A stretch of 15,147 nt of DNA from Bacilli bacterium (lineage in GTDB: Bacteria; Bacillota_I; Bacilli_A; RFN20; CAG-826): positions 1 through 15,147 of the forward strand of contig JAILRR010000013.1 of assembly GCA_024698065.1 (NCBI GenBank), read 5' to 3'. A program made the position numbers and the translations under genes. The notes under the pieces were generated by a model. That model had not been told where the DNA came from. It saw nothing but the letters and a program-made list of their open reading frames with translations, and did not search any database. This document shows positions 1-7,397 of this stretch, piece by piece. Numbering within the stretch: position 1 is the stretch's first letter; every line of letters starts with the position of its first letter.

Positions 1-643
1 CCTCTAGATAATCGAAGACCCATTTGTCTTTCTTGCCGCGGAACTTCTTTCCGCAGACCATTTTTCCATCGGCGAGAAGAATCTGAGGGCGGAGCTTAAG
101 GAGATTGGCGCCAAGCATCGCTAGGGCGTTGCAGCGTCCTCCTTTATAAAGATAATCGACTGACTCAAGGGCGAATGAGCCATGCATGTATTTGGCTCTT
201 TCATCAATGATGTCACAGACCTCTTTGAAGGACTTTCCCTCTTCAATCAATTCTCTGGTGTAGATGGCTTGGAGAGCGATACCGCCAGAGAGGTTGAGGG
301 AGTTGACGATATGGACTTTATCACCAAAGGACTTTGCCGCTTCAAGAGCGTGTTCATAGGTTGAAGAGATCTTGGCACCGATAGAGAAATGGATGACATA
401 GTCGTGATCCTTCAAAAGCTCGGTGAACCTCTTCTTATATTCCTCGGCATTGATGGCGCTTGTTTTAGCGAGTTTTCCAGTCTTCCTGGTATAGGCGAAA
501 ATGTCTTTCGCACCAAACTCTCCATCGAGAGCGCATTCATCACCAAAGATAAGGGTATAAGGGATGATATGAATATGATATTTGGCTGCCTCGTCCTTCT
601 TGAGGTCGAGGGAGGATTCTGAGCTGATTGCAATTTTTTCCAT
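1..643 (-). CDS. DegV family fatty-acid-binding protein, C-terminus cut by window edge
   Basis: An open frame of 214 codons runs leftward from ATG 643-641 and is still open at the window edge. The product starts MEKIAISSESSLDLKKDEA, matching the DegV family opening (K-I-A-I-x-T/S-D/E-S-S-x-D-L). It continues with KLAKTSAINAEEY, then HFSIGAKISSTYEHA (the family's 'S-x-L-S-G-T-Y' region), and FALESVDYLYKGGRCNALAM, the conserved 'L-x-Y-L-x-K-G-G-R' motif. DegV proteins are usually about 280 residues and bind a fatty acid; in Firmicutes some act as FakB, presenting fatty acid to the kinase FakA. About 65 C-terminal residues are missing here. An in-frame ATG at 652-650 would add MLG, but the 643 start fits the family N-terminus better. 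There is no SD; a TATAAT sits just upstream. Whether it is a FakB with a FakA partner cannot be judged here. Confidence 0.88.
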   Translation of the reverse strand, partial: MEKIAISSESSLDLKKDEAAKYHIHIIPYTLIFGDECALDGEFGAKDIFAYTRKTGKLAKTSAINAEEYKKRFTELLKDHDYVIHFSIGAKISSTYEHALEAAKSFGDKVHIVNSLNLSGGIALQAIYTRELIEEGKSFKEVCDIIDERAKYMHGSFALESVDYLYKGGRCNALAMLGANLLKLRPQILLADGKMVCGKKFRGKKDKWVFDYLE

Positions 644-679
644 GCCCAACATTATATTGATTATTTGGAATTTGAAAAT
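641..679 (-). promoter_or_regulatory. Putative promoter of the DegV-like gene with start-proximal -10
   Basis: On the minus strand a perfect TATAAT occupies 656-651 and is followed by exactly 7 nt before ATG 643. A weak -35 (TTTTCA, 4/6) lies 16 nt upstream. With this spacing transcription would begin at or next to the A of the ATG, so the mRNA could be leaderless, consistent with the lack of an SD. The -35 is poor, so this rests mainly on the -10 and its position. Confidence 0.45.
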
Positions 680-741
680 AGGCAAAAATGCCGATGGCAT
701 CTAGTATTATTTACTACTTCCATTTGCACTAAAAACTACAT

Positions 742-778
742 GGAAAAGAAAAATCCCTTGCCATCAAGGAAAGGGATT
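742..778 (-). terminator. Intrinsic terminator of the HD-GYP gene
   Basis: On the minus strand an 8-bp stem AATCCCTT/AAGGGATT (778-771 and 759-752) with an 11-nt loop is followed by TTTTCTTTT. It lies 17 bp after the stop of the HD-GYP gene and before the DegV-like gene, so the two are separate transcription units. Confidence 0.85.
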
Positions 779-794
779 ATGAGTTAGTTTTGAC

Positions 795-2927
795 TTACTT
801 CTTATCGAGGTATTCTTTGATGTCGTCTTTTATCGCTAAGAAGGCATCGACAATCTCAGGATCAAAGTGAGTTCCGCTTTCTTCTTGGATCTGCGCCACC
901 GCTTTTTCAAACGGCCAAGGCTCCTTATAAGGCCTCTTGCAAGTCAAGGCGTCAAAGACATCGGCGATAGCGACAATTCTCGCGCAAAGAGGAATCTCTG
1001 TCCCTTTAAGGCCGCGAGGATATCCACTTCCATCCCATTTCTCATGGTGGCCACCTGATACTTGTTTCGCTGTCATAAGATAATCGGAGGAAACTCCAAT
1101 GCCTTCCAAAGCAAGGCCGATGATCTTCTCACCCTCTAAGGTATGTTCTTTCATGATGTCATATTCCTCAGGGGTCAATTTGCCTGGCTTATTGAGAATG
1201 GCATCTGGGATTTTGATTTTGCCAACGTCATGGAGGGCGGCAGCAATCGCGAAGTTGTCTAGATACTCATCAGTAAGAATATCCGTGTATTTGCCTTCTT
1301 TCACAAGCTCTCTTGCGATCATCTGGGAATAATTTGATGTGCGAGTCGTATGATCGGCCGTGCATTTGTCACGGGATTCGATGATCTCGGCAAGAGCAAA
1401 GACGACACCTTTTTGGGTGGCGATGAGTTTAGCGGCCTGCTCTTCGATCTTGAGAATGCTTTCGGAAGCGAAATCCATCGTGCTGTGCGTCAAGGAAGAA
1501 AGGTTTGAAATCTCATCCTTGCCCCTCAGTTTGACAAGGCCTTTCCTTGCTTTGCTGGTAAGCCATTTCTTTGGGCCGATGGCTTCATAGGCACGAATTT
1601 CCGCATCGACGATTTGAAGAGGAGCGATGAAGAAGTACCTGATGTTATGGATGAGGACGGCCCCGCCGATGATGAAGACGAACGCTTCGATGGCAAGGAT
1701 TCTCGCGACAGAGGACATGACCTGGGTTCTAATCTTCGATGCGTCGATATTGGCAACCGCATAGGCAACGGTCTGACCTGAAGTGTTTACGATTGGAGAA
1801 TAATAACTAAGGAAGTGGCCGTGTTCGCCATTGTGGGTGAAATAATCCTCAGTAAGGCCTCTTGCAAGGAAATCCTGATATTCCTCATTGTGCTCAACCG
1901 GTTTGCCTAAGGAAGAGAGACCGTATTTAAGATCAAGGACGGTCTTGCCATCTGGGGTGAAAACATAGACATCCAAGACCCTTTCGTTAGACTTCTCAAT
2001 CGACTTCAAGCCTGCGAACGTTTGGGAATAACCATAAGCAGAAGGGTTTTCGGCAATCTCCTCTTGATGGGATAGCCAAAGGCCAACCTCATCGCCATCG
2101 ACAACGTAAGTGACCGCGTTCGCATATTGTTTGGCGGTATTCCCAGCTTCATCGAAGGATGAGTTGTGATAGGAAAGTCCAAGAACGCTCGCGACAGCAG
2201 TTCCAAGAAGCACATAGGCAATCGTCATGATGGTGACGATCTTGAAGTCGAGGGAATGGATGGATATCTCCTGATAGAACTTTCGTTTGACCGGCTTGTT
2301 CCATGGGGTCCTGAGCATGAAGGTGTTAGGGAAGAAATCAAGAGCCTTCTCGTTTTTCGGATAGGCGAGGAAGACGCCTAGGACAATGCCCATCGTTATC
2401 GTCTTATCTAGCAAATCCCAAAGGTAACTTGAGAAGAAATTAGCCCAGAACGGGGTGCAACCAAGGTTATATAAGTCAGCAGTCAAACTCGGAGTGAGAA
2501 CATCAACGTTTTGCCCATATAAGAAATAGGTAAGGACTGAGCCGACTCCGCCACCCAAAAAGGAAAAGACAAAAACGGCGAGGATATATCCCCACCATTT
2601 CCTGAAGAATCCCGTCCTCATAAGAAGGCCAGCAACGATGGCGATACCACCAGAGATGAAAGCGTAGTAAACCGAATCAGCATCGAAAACGCAGTTGAGG
2701 AGGTTCGTGCCCATGCCTACGACAAGGCCGGGGAAGTAACCTAAAATGCAACTGATGATGATCGTGAAAATGCAATCGAGATAAAGCATGATCCCAATGC
2801 TATGCAAACTGGCGCTGATCAAATAGGAAAGGCCGAAGTTAAGGCCGATTGAAAAAATGATGATGAGCCAAGTAAACGGCGAGGTAATAACGCTCGCTTT
2901 CCGAAAAATCGGATTATTTATTTTCAT
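795..2927 (-). CDS. Membrane-anchored sensor with HD-GYP c-di-GMP phosphodiesterase domain
   Basis: A 710-residue protein in three parts. Residues about 15-195 are five or six hydrophobic helices resembling an ECF-transporter S-component (SYLWDLLDKTITMGIVLGV near 167-185 looks like the last S-component helix). Residues about 228-425 are a helix, an extracytoplasmic Cache/PAS-like sensor (VLDVYVFTPDGKTVLDL, then FLSYYSPIVNTSGQTVAYAV) and a return helix, followed by a short linker. Residues about 505-705 are a complete HD-GYP domain with H526, the HD pair H566-D567 in ALHDVGKIKIPD, H595, H627-H628 and GYP 635-637 in HHEKWDGSGYP, and D656, i.e. the expected metal ligands and signature. HD-GYP enzymes hydrolyse cyclic di-GMP (or cGAMP in some). 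It is therefore probably an active phosphodiesterase controlled by an outside signal; the ligand is unknown. Start 2927 has no SD. The gene is monocistronic with its own terminator and is divergent from the ABC operon. Confidence 0.93.
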   Translation of the reverse strand: MKINNPIFRKASVITSPFTWLIIIFSIGLNFGLSYLISASLHSIGIMLYLDCIFTIIISCILGYFPGLVVGMGTNLLNCVFDADSVYYAFISGGIAIVAGLLMRTGFFRKWWGYILAVFVFSFLGGGVGSVLTYFLYGQNVDVLTPSLTADLYNLGCTPFWANFFSSYLWDLLDKTITMGIVLGVFLAYPKNEKALDFFPNTFMLRTPWNKPVKRKFYQEISIHSLDFKIVTIMTIAYVLLGTAVASVLGLSYHNSSFDEAGNTAKQYANAVTYVVDGDEVGLWLSHQEEIAENPSAYGYSQTFAGLKSIEKSNERVLDVYVFTPDGKTVLDLKYGLSSLGKPVEHNEEYQDFLARGLTEDYFTHNGEHGHFLSYYSPIVNTSGQTVAYAVANIDASKIRTQVMSSVARILAIEAFVFIIGGAVLIHNIRYFFIAPLQIVDAEIRAYEAIGPKKWLTSKARKGLVKLRGKDEISNLSSLTHSTMDFASESILKIEEQAAKLIATQKGVVFALAEIIESRDKCTADHTTRTSNYSQMIARELVKEGKYTDILTDEYLDNFAIAAALHDVGKIKIPDAILNKPGKLTPEEYDIMKEHTLEGEKIIGLALEGIGVSSDYLMTAKQVSGGHHEKWDGSGYPRGLKGTEIPLCARIVAIADVFDALTCKRPYKEPWPFEKAVAQIQEESGTHFDPEIVDAFLAIKDDIKEYLDKK

Positions 2928-2965
2928 TAAATTTATTATGTCACAATTTTTAAGATTCTTATCAA
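2925..2965 (-). promoter_or_regulatory. Putative promoter of the HD-GYP gene with start-proximal -10
   Basis: On the minus strand CATAAT (2940-2935) ends 7 nt before ATG 2927, and TTGATA (2965-2960) lies 19 nt farther upstream, a long but tolerable spacer. No SD precedes the ATG. The predicted start point is at or beside the ATG, i.e. a leaderless mRNA. The hexamers are near-consensus only. Confidence 0.4.
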
Positions 2966-3039
2966 AATATGCTTCACATCTGGAAAATTACCTGGCAAAA
3001 CCTTTTTCAATTGTCTTTGCATTCTCATGACGACTAGCC

Positions 3040-3053
3040 CTTTTGAACAAAAG
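3040..3053. repeat. Short palindrome in the ABC operon upstream region
   Basis: CTTTTG-AA-CAAAAG is a perfect 6-bp inverted repeat, 45-58 bp upstream of the ABC ATPase start. It is close to where a promoter would be expected, so it could be an operator, but it is short, AT-rich and may be chance. I could not place a convincing -35/-10 pair for the ABC operon in the 170-bp divergent gap. Confidence 0.3.
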
Positions 3054-3097
3054 TTGTTAAGGTATAGGAGTTTGAGTGTTACAAAGAAGGAGTAACT

Positions 3098-3808
3098 ATG
3101 TTATTAATCGAAAACCTCACCAAAACCTATGGCGAAAAGAAGGCCGTAGACAATCTCAGCATCCACATCGCCCCAGGCGAAATATACGGTTTCATCGGCC
3201 ATAACGGCGCTGGCAAAACCACCACTCTCAAAGCCTGCGCTGGCATCCTCCAGTTCGACAATGGCGAAATCTTCGTTGACGGGACCTCAATGAAGAAAGA
3301 CCCAATTGCCTGCAAAAAGAAGATGGCCTACATCCCAGATAACCCAGACCTCTACGATTTCATGACAGGTCTTCAGTATCTTGATTTCATTGCTGACGTC
3401 TATGGCGTCTCAATCGAGGAGAGAAAAGAAAGAATCCACAAATACGCTTCCGCTTTTGAACTTGAGAAAGATCTTCCTGCTCTCATTTCCTCTTATTCGC
3501 ACGGTATGAAGCAGAAGCTCGCCATCATCAGCGCTTGGATCCATAACCCAAAGCTCATCATGATGGACGAACCGTTCGTCGGTCTTGATCCAAAAGCCGC
3601 CAAACTTCTCAAAGACATGATGAGAGAGGTTTGCGACAATGGCGGTGCCATCTTCTTCAGCACCCACGTTCTCGAAGTCGCTGAAAAGCTTTGCGACAAA
3701 GTCGCCATCATCAAGAAAGGCGAGCTCATCCGTTCTGGCACCATGGAAGAAGTCAAAGGAGACGATTCCCTTGAAGACGTCTTCCTTGAATTGGAGGCCG
3801 AGAAATGA
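3098..3808 (+). CDS. ABC transporter ATP-binding protein (ABC-2/exporter type)
   Basis: A 236-residue nucleotide-binding subunit that would power the membrane permease encoded next. Visible motifs are Walker A GHNGAGKT (34-41), signature region SYSHGMKQK (132-140, an S-H-G-M variant of LSGGQ), Walker B LIMMDEP (153-159) with D-loop GLD, and the switch histidine H190 in FSTHVLEVAEKLCD. At the Q-loop position the sequence reads MAYIPDNPDLYDFMTG, as in CcmA/NatA-like ABC-2 ATPases where the glutamine is often replaced. The C-terminal DDSLEDVFLELEAE is also typical of that group. Start 3098 is fixed by an AAGGAG SD 5 nt upstream. The stop overlaps the permease start by 4 nt (ATGA), implying translational coupling. 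The substrate cannot be told; multidrug, lipid or peptide export are all possible. Confidence 0.95.
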   Translation: MLLIENLTKTYGEKKAVDNLSIHIAPGEIYGFIGHNGAGKTTTLKACAGILQFDNGEIFVDGTSMKKDPIACKKKMAYIPDNPDLYDFMTGLQYLDFIADVYGVSIEERKERIHKYASAFELEKDLPALISSYSHGMKQKLAIISAWIHNPKLIMMDEPFVGLDPKAAKLLKDMMREVCDNGGAIFFSTHVLEVAEKLCDKVAIIKKGELIRSGTMEEVKGDDSLEDVFLELEAEK

Positions 3809-5451
3809 TCAAAGCTTTGCTTAAAAAGCAGCTTAACGAACTCTTCTCGATGCTCTTCTATGACAGGAAGAGAAACAGGAGGGTCGTCGGCGGAAAAGCT
3901 GTTTTATATATCGTCTTATACATCCTCTTATTCGTCATGGTCATCGGCTATTCGAGCCTTATGGCCGTCGGCCTTGGTTTCAACTACCTCGTCGTTACGA
4001 GTGAGTTTGCTTGGGCCTACTATGGCATGGGTGCAATCGCCGCAATGACGATCGCGATCATCGGCAGCGTTTTCGTCACCTATAACACCGTCTATAAGGC
4101 AAGGGACAATGAATTCCTTCTCTCCCTCCCAATCACGCCATCGAAGCTTCTTTTCACCAAGCTTTTGAGCGTGTGGCTTTCAGGCTTCATGTGGGAATCA
4201 CTCGTCCTCCTTCCTTTCTTGGTGGTCTCTTACATTTTGGCCCCAGGGCTCATCACGCCTTTAGGAATCATTTTCCAGATCCTCCTTTGGCTTGGCCTTT
4301 CGTTTGTCATCCTTTTCTTGACCGCAATCTTAGGATGGCTCATCGCTAAAATCGCCACCCACATGGGCAGATATAAGACCCTCATCGTCGTCGTCCTCTT
4401 CTTGGCCGGATTCGTTGGTTACATGGTCCTTATCGCCCAGTTAGAGAATGGCATCGGCACTCTATTTGAAGATCCAGAGGCGGTTGCTCAAGGCTTTGGC
4501 AATTTCATACCCGCTTTGGCCTTTGGCAAAGCTTGTTTGGGAGATGCCTTATACGGTTCAATCTTCTTCCTTATCTGCGCCGCTCTTCTCGCCCTTGTTT
4601 ATTGGATCCTTTCCGTCACTTTCACGAACATCATCAAATCGGGCAACAAAGGCAAAGCCATCAGAATCAATAAGCGCGAAGAAAAACAAAGCAGCGCTAT
4701 GCGCGCCCTCATCAGAAGAGAGTTCAAACACTATCTCTCCAACCCTATGTATATCCTTAATTCATCTTTAGGATACATATTCCTCCCAATCATCGGTGTC
4801 TTAGCCGTCTTCAACCGCGCGAACATCCAAAACGTCATCAAAGTGTTGGCAGCTAGCTCTTCGGAAATGCCACCAGAGGCGATAACGCAACTCATTTCCG
4901 CTTTGCTCCCTGTTCTTGTTTTCTTTGCCCTCATGCTTCTTTGCGGCATGAGCGTCATCTCTGCCCCATCGGTTTCTCTCGAAGGAAAGAAAATCTCCAT
5001 TTTGCAATCCCTCCCGATCTCGATGAAGCAGGTCCTTTGGTCGAAGATCGCTTTCCACTGCATCATTGCTATGCCGTTCACACTCATAAGCACCATCCTC
5101 GTCTCCATCGGACTTAGCCTTGATGTGCCTAACGCCATCATTGTCACTGTTTTGGCGGCCGTCATCGTCTTCTTCTTCGGTGTCTTCGGCCTTGCTTGTA
5201 ACGTCAAATGGCCGATGCTCAATTGGAAGAATGAGAACATCGCTCTCAAACAGAGCATGCCAATCCTCTTCTGTATGCTTGTTGGTTATATCTCCCCAAT
5301 CGCCCTAACGGTTCTCTATTACTTCATCTCAGCTTTCATCCCACCATTCCTCTACCTCATCGTCATTGGAGCGGTGTTGGGTCTTCTCAGCTGGTTGTTG
5401 CTTAGATGGATCAACACCAAAGGCGCGGAGAAGTTCCAGTACCTTAGCTAA
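3805..5451 (+). CDS. ABC-2 type permease, fused two-half membrane subunit
   Basis: A 548-residue integral membrane protein with about 12 predicted hydrophobic helices, partner of the ATPase immediately upstream. The chain appears to be an internal duplication. Half one begins MIKALLKKQLNELF and has LLSLPITPSKLLFTKL (105-120). Half two begins ALIRREFKHYLSNPMYILN (301-319) and has ILQSLPISMKQVLWSKI (399-415). A charged cytoplasmic linker (KSGNKGKAIRINKREEKQ, about 278-295) separates them. ABC-2 exporters normally need two permease subunits, so one polypeptide may supply both. The start lies inside the ATPase stop (ATGA) and uses GGAGG at the end of that gene as its SD. The substrate is unknown, with no accessory gene to suggest one. 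Confidence 0.92.
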   Translation: MIKALLKKQLNELFSMLFYDRKRNRRVVGGKAVLYIVLYILLFVMVIGYSSLMAVGLGFNYLVVTSEFAWAYYGMGAIAAMTIAIIGSVFVTYNTVYKARDNEFLLSLPITPSKLLFTKLLSVWLSGFMWESLVLLPFLVVSYILAPGLITPLGIIFQILLWLGLSFVILFLTAILGWLIAKIATHMGRYKTLIVVVLFLAGFVGYMVLIAQLENGIGTLFEDPEAVAQGFGNFIPALAFGKACLGDALYGSIFFLICAALLALVYWILSVTFTNIIKSGNKGKAIRINKREEKQSSAMRALIRREFKHYLSNPMYILNSSLGYIFLPIIGVLAVFNRANIQNVIKVLAASSSEMPPEAITQLISALLPVLVFFALMLLCGMSVISAPSVSLEGKKISILQSLPISMKQVLWSKIAFHCIIAMPFTLISTILVSIGLSLDVPNAIIVTVLAAVIVFFFGVFGLACNVKWPMLNWKNENIALKQSMPILFCMLVGYISPIALTVLYYFISAFIPPFLYLIVIGAVLGLLSWLLLRWINTKGAEKFQYLS

Positions 5452-5476
5452 GACTGCAAAATAAACAAAACACCCC

Positions 5477-5525
5477 AAAAAGTGGATGGGAAATGAAAGC
5501 CCTTCCACTTTTTCTTTATTTCTTT
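5477..5525 (+). terminator. Intrinsic terminator of the ABC exporter operon
   Basis: A 10-bp arm AAAAAGTGGA (5477-5486) pairs with TCCACTTTTT (5504-5513), and GGG/CCC extends it inside after one T-T mismatch. The hairpin is followed by CTTTATTTCTTT. It lies 25 bp after the permease stop. Confidence 0.85.
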
Positions 5526-5567
5526 GAAATAAAATTTTATTATCCTCTAGTAAATGAGAATTAAATA

Positions 5568-5654
5568 CTTATATAATAAGAGCACAAAGGGTTTCATTAG
5601 TCGCGTGCCTATTCTTATTTTCGCGATTGGTGGAACAATATTTCATTTTAGAAT
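5568..5654 (+). promoter_or_regulatory. Upstream region of the lipoprotein gene with two -10 candidates
   Basis: Two possible promoters serve the lipoprotein gene. The distal one has a perfect TATAAT (5572-5577) inside the small palindrome CTTAT-ATA-ATAAG (5568-5580), but no good -35. The proximal one pairs TTGGTG (5627-5632) with TAGAAT (5649-5654) at a 16-nt spacer, leaving a short leader that holds the SD. A 5-bp TCGCG/CGCGA repeat lies between them. I cannot choose between them from sequence alone. Confidence 0.4.
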
Positions 5655-5684
5655 ACCAAAAAAGAAAGGGAGGATTCTCAAAAA

Positions 5685-7235
5685 ATGAAAAACAGAAAGA
5701 CATTTTTGTCACTTGCGGCCTTTGGACTCGCTTTAGGCTTGACGGCTTGCGTCCAGCAGCCTGGCGAAGACCAGTCTGACGCAAGCATTGCGGCTACGAG
5801 CTCCGTCGCAAAACCAAAGATCACTGTCTCTGCTGCAGGGGATAAGAAGACATTGATCGTGGAAGAAACAGTCCAGCTCACCGCTAAAGAAGGCGACAAA
5901 ACCCTCACTGGCGTTGAATGGAAATCATCCAACAACAAAGTCGCCACAGTCGACTCAACTGGCAAAGTTACCGCCATTGGTCCTGGCACCGCTACTATCT
6001 CTGCCTCTTTAGAAGGCTATAACAAAGGAAGCCTTAGCATCACCGTCAATAGACCTACTCCAACCGCGACGCTTCACTTCGAAGACGCCGATCACTATGC
6101 CGCCGATGGCTGGTGGGGAACAGCAGCCGAAGGCTGGTCACCAATCGCCGAAAGAACAAGCGGCAACGCTTCCGATTCGAAGTGCATCGCCAACATGGAT
6201 AATGGTGACAAAGAAACCTTAGCGTTCACCTCTAGCGCCGCTATCAAGGCTGAGCTCGTCATCATGATGGCTAGCCAAGGTGCTATCGCCGATATGAGCG
6301 CCGTCATGGAAGTCAAACTCAATGGCACTGCTATTTCAATGACCGGAAAATCATTCGAATCCACCAGTGATAACAGCAACTTCAAAGAGTTCTCTCTTGG
6401 CGAGCAAAACATCAAAGCCAACGACAACACCTTAGAATTGACCTTCAAAGACTCCGCCCCATCCATCGATGACTTGGTAATCTATTCCAAGCAGCAATCC
6501 ACCATCGCGGTAAAAGCTGCTCCAGCCAAGGAAAGAATCGAAGTCCAGCTTGAGGCTGAGGCCACTGGCATCACCGCCTATATCGGTGAGGAAACTCAAA
6601 TCACCTTAACCAAGCCAACCGACACCACTGGCGTCAGCTACACTTCCGATAAGGAAGCCGTTGCCGTTGTCAGCGACGATGGCAAGATCACCGGCGTCGC
6701 TCTTGGCACTGCCAACATCACCATCAAGAAAGATGGCATGTATTCCACCAGAGTCGAAGTCACCGTCGAAAAGAAAGTCATCGCCGGTGAAATCAGAGTC
6801 GAAGCCGAAAACGCTGCCGATATTGGAAGCTTCCACTCTTACACCGACAAGACCTCTGGCATTCAGAACGGACATAGCGGAGGCGCCTACATCACCGGCT
6901 ATGACGTCACTGGTCCATTCACTTTGAACTACACCTTCACTTCTCCAAAGGCTCAGGAGATGACTCTTATCATCGCCGGTGCTCCTCACTACCAGATGAC
7001 TGAAGCCTTTGTCTTCGGTGTCGACGGCATCGTCAAACTCAATAACGCTGTGGTTCCTTGCCCAACTGATGGTTCCGCCAAGTTCGAACCAGGCTCGACG
7101 ATGGGCGGTGCAACCGTTGAAGTCACCATCGGTAACGTCAACGTCCTCCAGGGCGAGAACACATTCGCCATCGAATTCCCAGTGAGAGCACCTGCTCTTG
7201 ACTGCTTCAGATTCTTACCTGTCGCCAACGCTTAA
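5685..7235 (+). CDS. Surface lipoprotein with tandem BIG2 and carbohydrate-binding-like domains
   Basis: A 516-residue exported protein. The N-terminus (MKNRK, hydrophobic stretch, LTAC) is a type II signal peptide with the lipobox cysteine at residue 22, predicting attachment to the outer membrane face. After a Ser/Ala-rich spacer come a BIG2 Ig-like domain (about 45-122; EWKSSNNKVATVDSTGKVTAIGPGTATI), a CBM-like beta-sandwich (about 128-268; LHFEDADHYAADGW through IDDLVIYS), a second, more diverged BIG2 (about 284-362; DDGKITGVALGTANITIKKDG) and a CBM6-like domain (about 368-512; IRVEAENAADIG through ALDCFRFLP). No catalytic domain is visible, so it probably binds glycans or displays domains at the surface rather than cleaving. 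A GGGAGG SD precedes the ATG. It stands alone between two terminators. The CBM calls are inference from motif style. Confidence 0.85.
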   Translation: MKNRKTFLSLAAFGLALGLTACVQQPGEDQSDASIAATSSVAKPKITVSAAGDKKTLIVEETVQLTAKEGDKTLTGVEWKSSNNKVATVDSTGKVTAIGPGTATISASLEGYNKGSLSITVNRPTPTATLHFEDADHYAADGWWGTAAEGWSPIAERTSGNASDSKCIANMDNGDKETLAFTSSAAIKAELVIMMASQGAIADMSAVMEVKLNGTAISMTGKSFESTSDNSNFKEFSLGEQNIKANDNTLELTFKDSAPSIDDLVIYSKQQSTIAVKAAPAKERIEVQLEAEATGITAYIGEETQITLTKPTDTTGVSYTSDKEAVAVVSDDGKITGVALGTANITIKKDGMYSTRVEVTVEKKVIAGEIRVEAENAADIGSFHSYTDKTSGIQNGHSGGAYITGYDVTGPFTLNYTFTSPKAQEMTLIIAGAPHYQMTEAFVFGVDGIVKLNNAVVPCPTDGSAKFEPGSTMGGATVEVTIGNVNVLQGENTFAIEFPVRAPALDCFRFLPVANA

Positions 7236-7258
7236 TCACCAAAACTAAATAGTTTGAA

Positions 7259-7283
7259 GGCCCTCTCACGAGGGTCTTTTTTT
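7259..7283 (+). terminator. Intrinsic terminator of the lipoprotein gene
   Basis: GGCCCTC pairs with GAGGGTC (one G-T pair) around a 4-nt loop and is followed directly by seven T. It lies 23 bp after the lipoprotein stop. Confidence 0.93.
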
Positions 7284-7345
7284 GCTTTTCCTATATCTTG
7301 AATCGCACACCTGTACGCGAAGGAAAAAAAGTTATTCAATACCTC

Positions 7346-7376
7346 TTGACACGATATACTATGCCTCGTATAGTAT
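7346..7376 (+). promoter_or_regulatory. PadR operon promoter with overlapping operator
   Basis: TTGACA (7346-7351) and TATAGT (7369-7374) are separated by exactly 17 nt, a near-perfect housekeeping promoter. A perfect inverted repeat ATACTAT-(7 nt)-ATAGTAT (7356-7376) covers the spacer and -10. PadR proteins are dimeric winged-helix repressors that often regulate their own operon, so this is a likely autoregulatory site that would block polymerase when occupied. The predicted leader is only about 17 nt and holds the GGGAGG SD. Confidence 0.8.
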
Positions 7377-7397
7377 TGTGCGTTGGGAGGTATTTCA

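Noticed and set aside
4731..5258. 175-codon minus-strand open frame inside the permease gene.
   Set aside because: Antisense shadow of a clear coding gene; low-complexity product, no domain and no SD.
7383..7397. TTG start adding MGGIS to the PadR protein.
   Set aside because: It contains the SD itself and sits at the predicted transcript start; ATG 7398 fits PadR homologues.
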